DNA from: Chryseolinea serpens
GTDB taxonomy: Bacteria; Bacteroidota; Bacteroidia; Cytophagales; Cyclobacteriaceae
Length of the DNA stretch: 64,000 nt
Assembly: GCF_900129725.1 (NCBI RefSeq)
Contig: NZ_FQWQ01000001.1
Span: forward strand, 2,170,001-2,234,000
Reading direction: 5' to 3'
Shown piece after piece: positions 26,287-35,170 of this stretch; within the stretch, counting starts at the first letter, position 1, and the number at the start of each line of letters is the position of its first letter. A program made the translations under genes and the position numbers. The notes under the pieces are model-generated. The model did not search any database, had not been told where the DNA came from, and saw only the letters and a program-made list of their open reading frames with translations.

Positions 26287-27747
26287 TTATTTTGCAGGTT
26301 GTGCTGTTGCATATTTAGAAGGATCGAGTTTGGCATATGCTTTATCCAGATCGATCTTTGCGACAATAACATCATACAAAGCATTGTAATAGTTGATCTG
26401 CGCTTGCTTGAGGCTGTTCTCCGCATCGGTTACTTCGATATTGGATCCAACACCTTGCTCGTATTTGATCTTGGTCACTCGCGCTACCTTGTCGGCCAAC
26501 CGCATGTTGTCTTGCTGCGACTTCAATGTCTCCAGGGAGTTCTTGTACAGAAGCGTATTTTGTTCGATGCTCAGATCGATACTTTGCTTCAGGGAATTGT
26601 AATTATTCTGAAGCTTCAGCAAGGCCAGCTTGGATTGCTGGATCTGATAAGTGTGCTGCAAGCCCGTGAATATCGGAACGTTCAGCGTAACGCCGAAAGC
26701 GGTGTAGGGATACCAGCGGTCCGGTCCGAACTCGGCCGTGTTCGCGATCTTGGATTCGGTCTTGAACAATCCGCCGATGGTCGGCGACTGCGTTCCGTAG
26801 CCCATGTTCAAATAGCCGGAAAGACTGGGCAGCGAGTTCGAATATTTGTTCTTGATGTCCAACTCCTGCAGTTTGCGTTGTGTGTCGAGCAATTTGTATT
26901 CAATACGGTTCTTATAGTCCCAGCCATCCTGATACTCGTTGAAGAGGTTCTCATTCACCCGCAGTTCGTCAAGGTTGCCCACTACGGTGAGCTCCTTTTC
27001 CATGGGATAGTTCATTTGAAACTTCAGCAAGGCCAGGCTCAGGTTCTGAGAGTTCACAAATTTCAACCGGTCGGTCTTGAGGTTATTCAGAGACACCTGG
27101 ATGCGATCCACGTCGATAGCCTCCGAAAAACCGTTTTTGTTCATCTCGGTTGTATTTCTCAGCAGGGTGTCAACGCGCGCAATGTTGTCGTCGAATAGTG
27201 CAATACGTTCGTTGTTCACCAACACTGCATAGTAGGCTTTGGTCACCATTTCAACGACCTGGATCTGGGTTTGCTCTTCTGTTTTATAAGCAAGATCCTT
27301 ATAGGTGTCGGCGGCCTTCAACCCTACCAGGTAGCTTCTGCTGAAAAGCAGTTGGTTGACCGTAATGCCGGCCGTGCCGTTACTGGGCAATTGAAAAACG
27401 TTTTGAAAAGCTACCACATCTCCGTTTTCGATGCCGGGAATTTGACTCAGGTCGATAATACTTGGCTGGCCTGCGGTGTACTTGCTGTAAAAACGAGGCA
27501 GCTTGGGGTTGTGTTGGAGCGCCACACTACCGTTTATCTGGGGCAATCCAATGCCGGTTGTTTCTTTTACTTTGGATTCCGAGATCTGCGAATCAACACG
27601 TGCGTTCTTCACAGCCACTGCGTTGGTCAGGGCATACGAAATGCTCTCGTCCAGGGTGAAAGAGGTTTTTTCGTCCGACTGAGTTTGGGCTGTTACCCGT
27701 AAGGGCACAACCAAACTAAATAATAATAGGTAATAAAGGGATTTCAT
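26287..27747 (-). CDS. TolC-family outer-membrane efflux protein
   Basis: 486 aa with a signal peptide ending at RVTAQ. Two repeated halves of long coiled-coil helices with short beta-strands between, typical of TolC: the first half runs from SFTLDESISYAL, the second starts near RKLQELDIKNKYSNSLPSLSG, and the end has the conserved EVTDAENSLKQAQINYYNALYDVIVAKIDLDKA motif. It forms the outer-membrane channel of the tripartite pump. 12 bp separate it from the adaptor gene. Confidence 0.93.
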   Translation of the reverse strand: MKSLYYLLLFSLVVPLRVTAQTQSDEKTSFTLDESISYALTNAVAVKNARVDSQISESKVKETTGIGLPQINGSVALQHNPKLPRFYSKYTAGQPSIIDLSQIPGIENGDVVAFQNVFQLPSNGTAGITVNQLLFSRSYLVGLKAADTYKDLAYKTEEQTQIQVVEMVTKAYYAVLVNNERIALFDDNIARVDTLLRNTTEMNKNGFSEAIDVDRIQVSLNNLKTDRLKFVNSQNLSLALLKFQMNYPMEKELTVVGNLDELRVNENLFNEYQDGWDYKNRIEYKLLDTQRKLQELDIKNKYSNSLPSLSGYLNMGYGTQSPTIGGLFKTESKIANTAEFGPDRWYPYTAFGVTLNVPIFTGLQHTYQIQQSKLALLKLQNNYNSLKQSIDLSIEQNTLLYKNSLETLKSQQDNMRLADKVARVTKIKYEQGVGSNIEVTDAENSLKQAQINYYNALYDVIVAKIDLDKAYAKLDPSKYATAQPAK

Positions 27748-27755
27748 GTTGTGGT

Positions 27756-28400
27756 TTATCGTTGGTTTACTGGGGTTACTTCTATAGCCTTCTTCTCTTT
27801 GTACTTCTGATACAACTTCCGTCCTTTTTCAGTAACGAGGCCGTGTACAAAGTGATCGAAGATTTCCATTTGCACGTCGGCCAGCTTGAATTGTTGCTGG
27901 GGAAATGTACGATCATCAAAAACGATCTCTACCGTGGCCATTCGAACGATGCTCAGCACTTCGGTGTTGAGCTCGGGCCGGTAGTAGCCTTCGGCAATGC
28001 CCTGGTCCAGGTTGGCTTTCACCGAATCGTAGATGCAGCTCTTTTTAAATTCCTGCCAGATGGCCCAGGCCCGCGGGTGGTATTTCTGAAGATCGAACAA
28101 CAACGAGGGATTGATCTCCTCCATGTTGCGCTTCAGACAAATCGAAAGCTTGGCCAGTTCGTCGATCGCGTTTTCTGCGCTCACCCGGATCTCGTCGAAT
28201 TCTTTCTGGCCTTCCTTGAGGTGCATTTGGCACACCATGGTGACCATATCTTCCTTATCGGCAAAGTGCTGATAGAGGGTCTTCTTGGAGACGGTGAGGT
28301 GGCGGGCGATGTCATCCATAGAGATGCTGCGCACGCCGTATCGCATGAAGAGGCCTTCTGCCCCTTTTAAAATCTTGCGTTTGATGTCTTGTTCTTCCAT
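27756..28400 (-). CDS. TetR-family repressor of the efflux operon
   Basis: 214 aa from the ATG at 28400; an upstream in-frame ATG at 28466 would place codons across the operator and is rejected. HTH: ILKGAEGLFMRYGVRSISMDDIARHLTVSKKTLYQHFADKEDM. It is the first gene of the operon, 8 bp before tolC. The perfect 13-bp inverted repeat at 28412-28451 directly upstream is almost certainly its operator, giving autorepression together with the pump. Confidence 0.92.
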   Translation of the reverse strand: MEEQDIKRKILKGAEGLFMRYGVRSISMDDIARHLTVSKKTLYQHFADKEDMVTMVCQMHLKEGQKEFDEIRVSAENAIDELAKLSICLKRNMEEINPSLLFDLQKYHPRAWAIWQEFKKSCIYDSVKANLDQGIAEGYYRPELNTEVLSIVRMATVEIVFDDRTFPQQQFKLADVQMEIFDHFVHGLVTEKGRKLYQKYKEKKAIEVTPVNQR

Positions 28401-28411
28401 AAGGGTTGCAA

Positions 28412-28451
28412 AACTATGGAAACTATTTACATTACAAAAGTTTCCATAGTT
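28412..28451. promoter_or_regulatory. TetR operator (13-bp inverted repeat)
   Basis: Arms AACTATGGAAACT and AGTTTCCATAGTT match perfectly with a 14-base spacer, 11 bases upstream of the tetR ATG. Confidence 0.8.
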
Positions 28452-28527
28452 TCCTTGAACGCTCAAAGCGGGCTATGGTTCCACTTTTTCGTAACTTTTT
28501 AAGAGAATTTCTTCGGAAATATCAGCC

Positions 28528-28905
28528 TCAACCGTTTGAACCGGTGGAACCGGTCGTGTCGCCTGCTTGGGTGTTTTCTTCCCAGCGGCACCATTTGTCC
28601 TTCATTTTTTGTTTGAGGGCAGCCCGCTCATCGGGGCTCATGGACGAAAATTTAGCATAGAACTTATTCTTCCAGTGGGCTTCGGCGGGATGCGGGCGAT
28701 GCCAGCCGCGTTTTCCGCCCCCAAAGCCGGAGAACAGGATCTTAGACAACAGGAACAAACCCAGGGCCTGCCAGAAGGTGATAACGGGACCGGCAAACAA
28801 GGCCGGGACAAGCCAGTTCCAAAGGCTCATCGTCACCCATCCAAAGACAAAAATCGCCAAAACGCCCAGGGCCACACACGCTACAAATTTTACTACTCGG
28901 TTCAT
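28528..28905 (-). CDS. Small membrane protein co-transcribed with ECF sigma
   Basis: 125 aa, two hydrophobic segments (about 8-30 and 36-58) followed by a hydrophilic C-terminal region with KFSSMSPDERAALKQKMKDKWC, a motif reminiscent of LTXXQ/CpxP-like or heavy-metal-sensor helices. It begins 11 bases after the sigma gene stop, so it is in the same operon. It could be an anti-sigma or sensor partner, but no family is firmly recognised. Confidence 0.7.
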   Translation of the reverse strand: MNRVVKFVACVALGVLAIFVFGWVTMSLWNWLVPALFAGPVITFWQALGLFLLSKILFSGFGGGKRGWHRPHPAEAHWKNKFYAKFSSMSPDERAALKQKMKDKWCRWEENTQAGDTTGSTGSNG

Positions 28906-28916
28906 AATCCAATGCT

Positions 28917-29480
28917 TTAAATGTCTTTATACAGTCGTTGTAATTTTTTTCGCAAAGCGAGGATCGCATAGCGCTTCCTCGACAATAGGGTATTGATCGA
29001 AATGCCCGTTTCCTCGGATATTTCCCGGAAACTGCGCTCTTCAATCTCATTGAGTATAAAGATCTCGCGCTGCTCGGCGGGCAAATCGTCCAGGGCTTCC
29101 ATAATGGCGTCCCAGATCACATCACGTAAATAGGCGTCCTCGGGAGTATTGCCCAAATCGGGCAAGATATCCTGTAAAGTAAGCGGCGCATCGTCGTCCG
29201 TCCCGGCAAGCGTCTCGAGATCGGCACGTTTCGGACGGGCGGCATCGCGGCGATAACGGTCGATGATCTTGTTCCGTGCCACCGAAAATAGCCAGGAGGT
29301 GACACGGTCCAGGGACTCTATCGTGTCGTAGCCGGCTACGAACTGATAGAATACATCCTGCAGAATGTCTTCCGCCTCCTCCACAGAAGAAACCCGGTTG
29401 CGGATAAATCCCAGCAACTTGTCCTTCTCCCGGAGAAATGTTTGCTCTTTCATTTGCATGGCCAAGTCCATCGCTTCCAT
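28917..29480 (-). CDS. ECF-type RNA polymerase sigma factor
   Basis: 187 aa. Region 2 contains VEEAEDILQDVFYQF and SWLFSVARNKIIDRYRR; region 4 contains LPAEQREIFILNEIEERSFREISEETGISINTLLSRKRYAI. Several in-frame ATGs (residues 1, 4, 9, 11) leave the start uncertain by a few codons. Its partner downstream is a small membrane protein. Regulated genes are unknown. Confidence 0.9.
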   Translation of the reverse strand: MEAMDLAMQMKEQTFLREKDKLLGFIRNRVSSVEEAEDILQDVFYQFVAGYDTIESLDRVTSWLFSVARNKIIDRYRRDAARPKRADLETLAGTDDDAPLTLQDILPDLGNTPEDAYLRDVIWDAIMEALDDLPAEQREIFILNEIEERSFREISEETGISINTLLSRKRYAILALRKKLQRLYKDI

Positions 29481-29571
29481 TACGCTTAGTTACCTCCTAA
29501 GTCGGGACAGGAGGGCGGATTATTGTAGGATGGGGGTGCAAAATCAGTATTAATTGGAAGAAATCAGAATT

Positions 29572-29801
29572 TAGGAGCCAGGAGCCAGAATCCAGGAGCC
29601 AGGAGCTTGTGCTCGGCATTCAGTAGCCAGTATTCAGTAGCCAGTAGTCAGTATTCAGTAGCCAGACTCCTTCTTCTCGGACACCATAGCCAGGGTCCCT
29701 ATTCTCGGATTTCAATGGGCCCAAAGTCTTTGATTTCAGGCTTCGTGAGTCAGGGTCCGGTAGTCAGTCCCAAGCTACTGGCTACTGGCTCCTGGATTCC
29801 G
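29572..29801. repeat. AGCCAG-rich repeat block with inverted arm
   Basis: The 5' part (29572-29660) is a run of AGCCAGTATTCAGT and GGAGCCAGGAGCCAGAATCC; the 3' part (29775-29800) has the reverse complement CTACTGGCTACTGGCTCCTG. As at 862-1550, forward and inverted copies face each other across less regular sequence. The block lies between the ECF sigma gene and the hybrid kinase gene. Confidence 0.85.
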
Positions 29802-29875
29802 CGAAAAATTTGCCCCATAAAACCCAATCTATCCCTAACTTATGGCCACCAATCATTGTTTTTCCCCCAATTGGT

Positions 29876-32362
29876 ATGCAGTATTTTCGCGATAAGCTTT
29901 ATCCAACTTCGGTGAAACGGAAGATCCTGGCGGGGTTTCTCCTGGCCTTTGTCGCCATTTTGCTGGCTTTGGGGATCACTCATTTTGGGTTCCGCGAGAT
30001 GCTGGATACCGTGAACGAGCTATCGGCGCCGAACCGGAAGTTGGATGCTTTGAATGATATTTTTCAGGAGATCACGGCCCTGGATCAACTCCAGCGGGCA
30101 GAGGCCATCCGGAATCCGAGGAAACCCTACAAAGCGTTTCTCAAACAATCCAAATCCCTCGGCAATAAGATCGACTCCCTGGGCTTGCTCAAATGGGATA
30201 CGGCGCAACGCAGCCGGCTGATCACCATAAAGCAGATCCTGCAGAAAAGGAATTCAATGTTCTTTTCCTATCTGAAACTAAAATCCGAAGTAGCCGACAA
30301 CCGCCGCCTCTCCATACGGCTCGACACACTCTCCACCATCCTCCAACATGAAAAGATCCTGGTCGACAGCAGTGTCGTGACGACGGAAAAGAAAACCATT
30401 ACCACCTACACGCGCGATTCGGTTGCCGCTCAAAAAGAACGGTCGGGGTTGGGCAAGCTCTTCAGTAAGAAAAAGAATAATCCACCGGCCACGACACACG
30501 TCAAGGTCCAGGAAGAGCTTAGCGTGACCGTTGACACCCTGGCGGTGTCGCGTCAAAATAAAGCGCTCGAAGAAGTGGAGAAGATCGTGACGGACCTCGA
30601 GAAAGATCAACGCGCCGAAAATAAAAAATTGTTGCAGCAAGAGTTGGAACTCATCCACGCTAACAGCCTGCTCATTAATAAACTGCTCAGCATCCTCCAC
30701 GACGTGGAGAATGAGGAATTGGCGCAGATGCACGAAAAGAACGACCACGCCATTGCTCTGGTAACAAAAAGTATTTCCAACATCGGGCTCCTGCTCGGCG
30801 CGTTCTTCCTGGGGGCAGCCCTGCTGGTGTATTTGATCTGGGTCGATATTGGCCGGAGTAACTATTACAAAGAGCAGCTCGAGAAAGCAAAAGACGAAGC
30901 CGAAGAATTGAGCCAGATCAAGCAGCGCTTCCTGGCCAACATGAGCCACGAGATCCGCACACCGCTGCAATCCATCATCGGGTTTGCCGAACAATTGAAA
31001 CACCGCGGACAAACCCGCGAAGCCATCGACGCCATCCACAGCTCTTCCGAACACCTGCTCCACATCGTGGACGAAGTGCTGGACTACAGCCGCATTTCCA
31101 GCGGGAACTTCACGTTAGAACAAGAGCCATTCGACCTCTTTGCACTCGTGCGCGAAGTGGAATCCGCCCTGCGCATACAGGCCGACCGCAAAGCCCTGGC
31201 CCTGGTGCTCAACGTTGAACATGCCCGCGATTTTCAATTGCTGGGCGATGGCTTCCGGCTGCGGCAAATCCTTTATAACCTCATGGGTAACGCGATCAAA
31301 TTTACCGCAAAGGGATCGGTGAAACTTTCGGTGACGACCGTGGAGGATGAGGAAGACGCGTACATACGCTGCATTTTCGAAGTGACCGATACCGGCATCG
31401 GCATACGCCCCGAGGACCTGGAGAAAATCTTTAATCAATTCGAACAAGCCAGTGCCCTGATCGCGCGTCACTATGGCGGCACGGGATTGGGATTGACCAT
31501 CGTAAAATCATTGGTCGAAGCCCAGGGCGGATCGCTGGAAGTAGAGAGCGTGCCGGAGAAAGGCTCGACGTTCCGGGCAACCATTCCCTTCGCGCGCGCC
31601 ACGGCCGGCACACCGCGACACCCGACACAGAAAAAGCAACCGAAGAGCGCCTTCACCGGAAAAGTACTGGTCGTCGACGACGACGTGATGATCCTGCGAC
31701 TGTGCAGCCTCATCCTTCAAAAAAACGAAGTGAATTTCACCACCTACGACGAAGCGCAAGATCTCATCGGCCAAGCGCCCGACGCCACGGTGTCGCACAT
31801 CCTGATGGACATTCGCATGCCCAACATCAACGGCGTGGAACTCTGTCATGCGCTGCGAAAAAAATATCCACCTCAAACACGCTTTGTCGCCCTCACGGCA
31901 CACGTCTTTCCCCAGGAGCGCCAGCAATTGTTGGACGAAGGCTTCGATGTAGTCCTGTCAAAACCCTTCCGCGAACATGAACTGCTGGACGTGCTGGGCA
32001 TCGACGCCGACAATGCCGACGCCCTGGATCCCAATCTTTCCATGTTGCGGCTCATGACCCTGGGGGATGAGGCACTGTTCCAGTCGGTCTTGCAACAATT
32101 TATCGAAGAGACAAAACGCGATGTCGTGAACCTGGATCTGGAATTGAAACATATGCGCGCCGCGCCTATCCGTGAGATTGTTCACAAGCTGGCGGGACGG
32201 ATCGGGCAGATGGGATCTTCTGAGCTATCGGGAACGTTGCGGGATATTGAGATGCAGTTGGCCGACGGTGTGGCGTTGCAGGATGTATTGCAGCCGTTGT
32301 TGGATGCGAAGGACGGTGTGGAGGGATTGTTGATGAGTATTCAGGTGAATGTGGTGTCGTGA
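29876..32362 (+). CDS. Hybrid histidine kinase (sensor-HisKA-HATPase-REC-HPt)
   Basis: 828 aa from ATG 29876, which directly precedes the first membrane helix (ILAGFLLAFVAILLALGITHF). An extracytoplasmic helical sensor follows, then a second helix (IGLLLGAFFLGAALLVYLIW). The H box is NMSHEIRTPLQS; the ATPase domain shows NLMGNAIKFT, DTGIGI and GGTGLGLTIV. A receiver follows (VVDDD, MDIRMP with the phospho-Asp, SKPF). The last about 110 residues look like an HPt domain with VHKLAGRIGQMGS. Together they form an internal phosphorelay whose HPt could pass phosphate to a separate regulator, perhaps the convergent NtrC-type gene. Confidence 0.9.
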   Translation: MQYFRDKLYPTSVKRKILAGFLLAFVAILLALGITHFGFREMLDTVNELSAPNRKLDALNDIFQEITALDQLQRAEAIRNPRKPYKAFLKQSKSLGNKIDSLGLLKWDTAQRSRLITIKQILQKRNSMFFSYLKLKSEVADNRRLSIRLDTLSTILQHEKILVDSSVVTTEKKTITTYTRDSVAAQKERSGLGKLFSKKKNNPPATTHVKVQEELSVTVDTLAVSRQNKALEEVEKIVTDLEKDQRAENKKLLQQELELIHANSLLINKLLSILHDVENEELAQMHEKNDHAIALVTKSISNIGLLLGAFFLGAALLVYLIWVDIGRSNYYKEQLEKAKDEAEELSQIKQRFLANMSHEIRTPLQSIIGFAEQLKHRGQTREAIDAIHSSSEHLLHIVDEVLDYSRISSGNFTLEQEPFDLFALVREVESALRIQADRKALALVLNVEHARDFQLLGDGFRLRQILYNLMGNAIKFTAKGSVKLSVTTVEDEEDAYIRCIFEVTDTGIGIRPEDLEKIFNQFEQASALIARHYGGTGLGLTIVKSLVEAQGGSLEVESVPEKGSTFRATIPFARATAGTPRHPTQKKQPKSAFTGKVLVVDDDVMILRLCSLILQKNEVNFTTYDEAQDLIGQAPDATVSHILMDIRMPNINGVELCHALRKKYPPQTRFVALTAHVFPQERQQLLDEGFDVVLSKPFREHELLDVLGIDADNADALDPNLSMLRLMTLGDEALFQSVLQQFIEETKRDVVNLDLELKHMRAAPIREIVHKLAGRIGQMGSSELSGTLRDIEMQLADGVALQDVLQPLLDAKDGVEGLLMSIQVNVVS

Positions 32363-32368
32363 TATACG

Positions 32369-32545
32369 GCGCATCAAACGGCTCTTCGCTGTGGCGTGAT
32401 GGGATAAAATGTTGTTGGTGAAGAACACCAACAACGGCGAGGGGATGGGAATATGGTTGTGGTGAATGGGCGCATCAATGGGACTCTTCACCGTGACATG
32501 GCGGGTTAAAAATGTTTGTTGGTGGGACACCAACAAACGGGGGTG
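32369..32545. repeat. Two tandem units each carrying a hairpin
   Basis: Two related units of about 80-100 bp start at GCGCATCAA (32369 and 32470). Each ends in a perfect hairpin: GTTGTTGGTG/CACCAACAAC (32411-32435, 5-base loop) and GTTTGTTGGTG/CACCAACAAAC (32514-32538, 3-base loop). The extra T in one arm is matched by an extra A in the other. The pair sits between convergent genes, so a terminator role is possible, but there is no T tract. Confidence 0.75.
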
Positions 32546-32573
32546 GAGGCCCTGTTTGGGAAGATACCAAAGG

Positions 32574-33932
32574 TTATTCGATGCCGTATTTTTCGATTTT
32601 TAGATACAGGGTCTTGCGGTCGATGTTCAGTATACGGGCCGCCTTGGATTTGTTGTAGCGCACTTCTTTCAGTGTTTTCATGATCATTTCTTTTTCCTGC
32701 GATTCTTGCAGGGCTTTCAGATCGTAGACCGGCGTGTCGTTGTTGGGTTTAGGCTGGGGGTTGCGGATGGTTTCCAGCATTTCTACGGGGAGGGCGGCGG
32801 CGGTGATGAGGCCGTCGTTGGTGAGGAGGACGGCGCGTTTTACCACGTTTTTCATTTCGCGGAGGTTGCCGGGCCATTCGTAGGTGCGGAAGATCTCGGT
32901 CACTTCTTTGTTGAAGCCGTTGACGTGGCGATCGAGTTCGGTGTTGGCCAGTTCGCGGAAAAAGTCCAGAAACTCGTCGAGGTCCTCTTCGCGATGGCGG
33001 ACGGCGGGCACTTTTAGTTTGAATTCGTTGAGGCGGTGATAGAGGTCTTCGCGGAACAAGCCCTTCTTTACGGCTTCGGCCAGGTCGTCGTTGGTGGCGG
33101 TGATGATGCGCACGTCTACTTTGACTTCCTTATTGCTGCCGATGGGTTGGATGATGCGCTCCTGGATGGCCCGCAATAGTTTTACCTGTACTTCGTATGA
33201 AAGGTTGCCCACCTCGTCGAGGAAGAGCGTGCCTTTGTGGGCATCTACGAATTGGCCGACCTTATCCTGGACGGCGCCGGTGAACGAGCCCTTGGTGTGG
33301 CCAAACAATTCACTGGCCGCAAGCTCTTTGGAGAGCGCTCCACAATCGACGGCTACAAAGGGGGCCTTGGCGCGGGCGCTGAGGCGATGGATGGTTTGGG
33401 CTACGTTCTCCTTTCCCGTGCCGCTCTCCCCTTCTATGATCACCGACATGTCGGTGGGCGCCACCAGGCGGATATACTCATGCAAACGCTTCGCTTCGGG
33501 GCTGGTGCCCTCCACAAATTGCTTGGGTGCTGTCGACTTGGGTTGGATATTGACCGAGGGCGTCGGGGCGTTTTCTTTTTTTAACGCCTGCTGGAGCAAC
33601 ATCAGCAATTCGTCGGGGTTCACGGGCTTGGTGATGTATTCATAAGCCCCCATCTTCATGGCCTTTACCGCCGTGCGGATGTCGGAAAAGCTGGTCATGA
33701 TGATGACCTGGGTGTGCGGAGAATGCTTTTTGATCTCGGTGAGCACGTCCATGCCCGTGGTGTCGGGCAGGCGGTAGTCCAGCAAAACGAGGTCGAATGC
33801 TTTGGTTTTCAGCGTTTGCAGGCCATCGTGACCCTTGTGGCAAACGGTGACGGAAAATCCTTGCTTGGTAAGAAATCCTTCCAGTATCCTGGAAAAGGTC
33901 AAGTCATCTTCAATTACGAGAATCGCGCCCAT
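32574..33932 (-). CDS. NtrC-type sigma-54-dependent response regulator
   Basis: 452 aa in three domains. The receiver (1-120) has VIEDD, the phosphorylation site LLDYRLP and TKPV. The AAA+ domain (about 140-370) has Walker A EGESGTGKE, the sigma-54 contact loop GSFTGA, and Walker B GTLFLDEVGNL. The Fis-type HTH at the C-terminus is NKSKAARILNIDRKTLYLKIEKYGI. It activates sigma-54 promoters when phosphorylated. A cognate kinase is not adjacent in the same direction; the convergent hybrid kinase is the nearest candidate. Confidence 0.93.
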   Translation of the reverse strand: MGAILVIEDDLTFSRILEGFLTKQGFSVTVCHKGHDGLQTLKTKAFDLVLLDYRLPDTTGMDVLTEIKKHSPHTQVIIMTSFSDIRTAVKAMKMGAYEYITKPVNPDELLMLLQQALKKENAPTPSVNIQPKSTAPKQFVEGTSPEAKRLHEYIRLVAPTDMSVIIEGESGTGKENVAQTIHRLSARAKAPFVAVDCGALSKELAASELFGHTKGSFTGAVQDKVGQFVDAHKGTLFLDEVGNLSYEVQVKLLRAIQERIIQPIGSNKEVKVDVRIITATNDDLAEAVKKGLFREDLYHRLNEFKLKVPAVRHREEDLDEFLDFFRELANTELDRHVNGFNKEVTEIFRTYEWPGNLREMKNVVKRAVLLTNDGLITAAALPVEMLETIRNPQPKPNNDTPVYDLKALQESQEKEMIMKTLKEVRYNKSKAARILNIDRKTLYLKIEKYGIE

Positions 33933-33948
33933 ATGGGGCTAAAATAAA

Positions 33949-33980
33949 GAAGAAAGCTGGAATAATTCCCAGCTTTCTTC
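33949..33980 (-). terminator. Terminator of the PepSY-like gene
   Basis: Perfect 12-bp stem GAAGAAAGCTGG / CCAGCTTTCTTC with an 8-base loop. On the minus strand it is followed by TTTATTTTAG. Confidence 0.75.
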
Positions 33981-34015
33981 CAATCGGTTGTTTACAGGTT
34001 GTGAGGACAAGTCGA

Positions 34016-34318
34016 TTAGTCGACTTTCTTTCCGTCCTTGTTGAACTTAACGGTCTTTGTTTCTGCACCGTTCTTCAGCTCTACTTCATAAACATCGCCA
34101 GCTTTGTAGGCCGAGCTGATCATCCAGCCACGATATTCTTGAGCTTCAAGCGATTTTTTAACGGCTTCGGGAAGTTCTTCAGATTTGATTTTTACTTTTT
34201 CGCCTTGCTGCACTTCAGTAGGAGCAGCTACAGCTTTATCACTTTCAGTTGCATTTTGTGCGTTTACAAATGCTACACTCGACAAAAGGGCTGCAGCAGC
34301 GATCATTACTTTTTTCAT
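34016..34318 (-). CDS. Small periplasmic PepSY-like protein
   Basis: 100 aa with a signal peptide (MKKVMIAAAALLSSVAFVNAQ). The mature part ends in a PepSY-like beta-alpha unit: ELPEAVKKSLEAQEYRGWMIS followed by AYKAGDVYEVELKNGAETKTVKFNKDGK, as in putative BLIP/PepSY proteins of Bacteroidota. It is probably periplasmic; function is unknown. It is monocistronic with its own terminator. Confidence 0.8.
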   Translation of the reverse strand: MKKVMIAAAALLSSVAFVNAQNATESDKAVAAPTEVQQGEKVKIKSEELPEAVKKSLEAQEYRGWMISSAYKAGDVYEVELKNGAETKTVKFNKDGKKVD

Positions 34319-34629
34319 GACAGTTAGAATTTAGTTGAACATTTAATTATGATTAGCCTACTACGAAAGAAAGTGCCAACGGCCGCAGGACCAATAAGCT
34401 ACTGTTTATCAGCACCTTAAAAAACCAAGAATAGAAATTGTGTAGTCAGAAGTTGTAGAGGTATTCTACAGGATGAGATTATAGTTCCACAGATACTGTG
34501 AACCCGTGGAGATAAAAACCAACAAAGGGGTCTAGTGTAGTTAACGAAAAGTATCAAATGACGGTTACAGCATCTGCCCGGAGGCACATGCTGTAACAAA
34601 CGTGATGCAACAGAAGGGACAGGCGGTGA
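34319..34629. other. Gene-free stretch
   Basis: About 310 bp between two minus-strand genes. It presumably holds the promoter of the PepSY-like gene. No clear TAnnTTTG element or stem-loop stood out. Confidence 0.4.
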
Positions 34630-34980
34630 CTATGGACGGGATTCCTTTTTTTGTTTGTTCTCTTCGATGAGGTAAGAGCCACCCAAGCCCAAGCCGCCGA
34701 AAATAAACAGCATGGAAAAGTAGGCCACTTCTTCCATATAAAAGGCGTTGTCGAGCCAATATCCCATCAACAACCCTAAACCTGCCCCGATCATCAGCAA
34801 CGATGCACGCAAGGGCCCGGACGTGTTACTCCGCCTTGGGGCGATGGCATTCGGGTCCATACCTTTTTCGATCATGGCCATACGCTCCTCATTGGCGTAT
34901 TTACGGAGATAAATGACCATGATAAAGGCCCCGATGGTGGCGACGATGGGAATGAATACCCCGATAACTGCGACTTCCAT
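34630..34980 (-). CDS. DUF6249-like small membrane protein
   Basis: 116 aa, about three helices: residues 5-25, 60-77 and 86-104. Between them is the cytoplasmic sequence YANEERMAMIEKGMDP, a phrase typical of DUF6249 proteins, which neighbour ECF sigma/anti-sigma genes in many Bacteroidota. It is divergent from the ECF sigma gene at 35171. Function unknown. Confidence 0.8.
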   Translation of the reverse strand: MEVAVIGVFIPIVATIGAFIMVIYLRKYANEERMAMIEKGMDPNAIAPRRSNTSGPLRASLLMIGAGLGLLMGYWLDNAFYMEEVAYFSMLFIFGGLGLGGSYLIEENKQKKESRP

Positions 34981-35170
34981 AATTGTAAGGATTTTGTTTA
35001 AATCTGCCTCTAGGACGCGGGGGTTCGAGGCCAGGTTACGGACTTTTGAAAAAATCCTGTGACCCCACCAGGTTGACAGGACAAGCCACCGCTCGCCATA
35101 TTCAAAGTTTTTTGATCCCCGGGTGGCGAATCTGTAACTTCCCTTGAAAAGAACGCGTCAAAGCGCTGTC

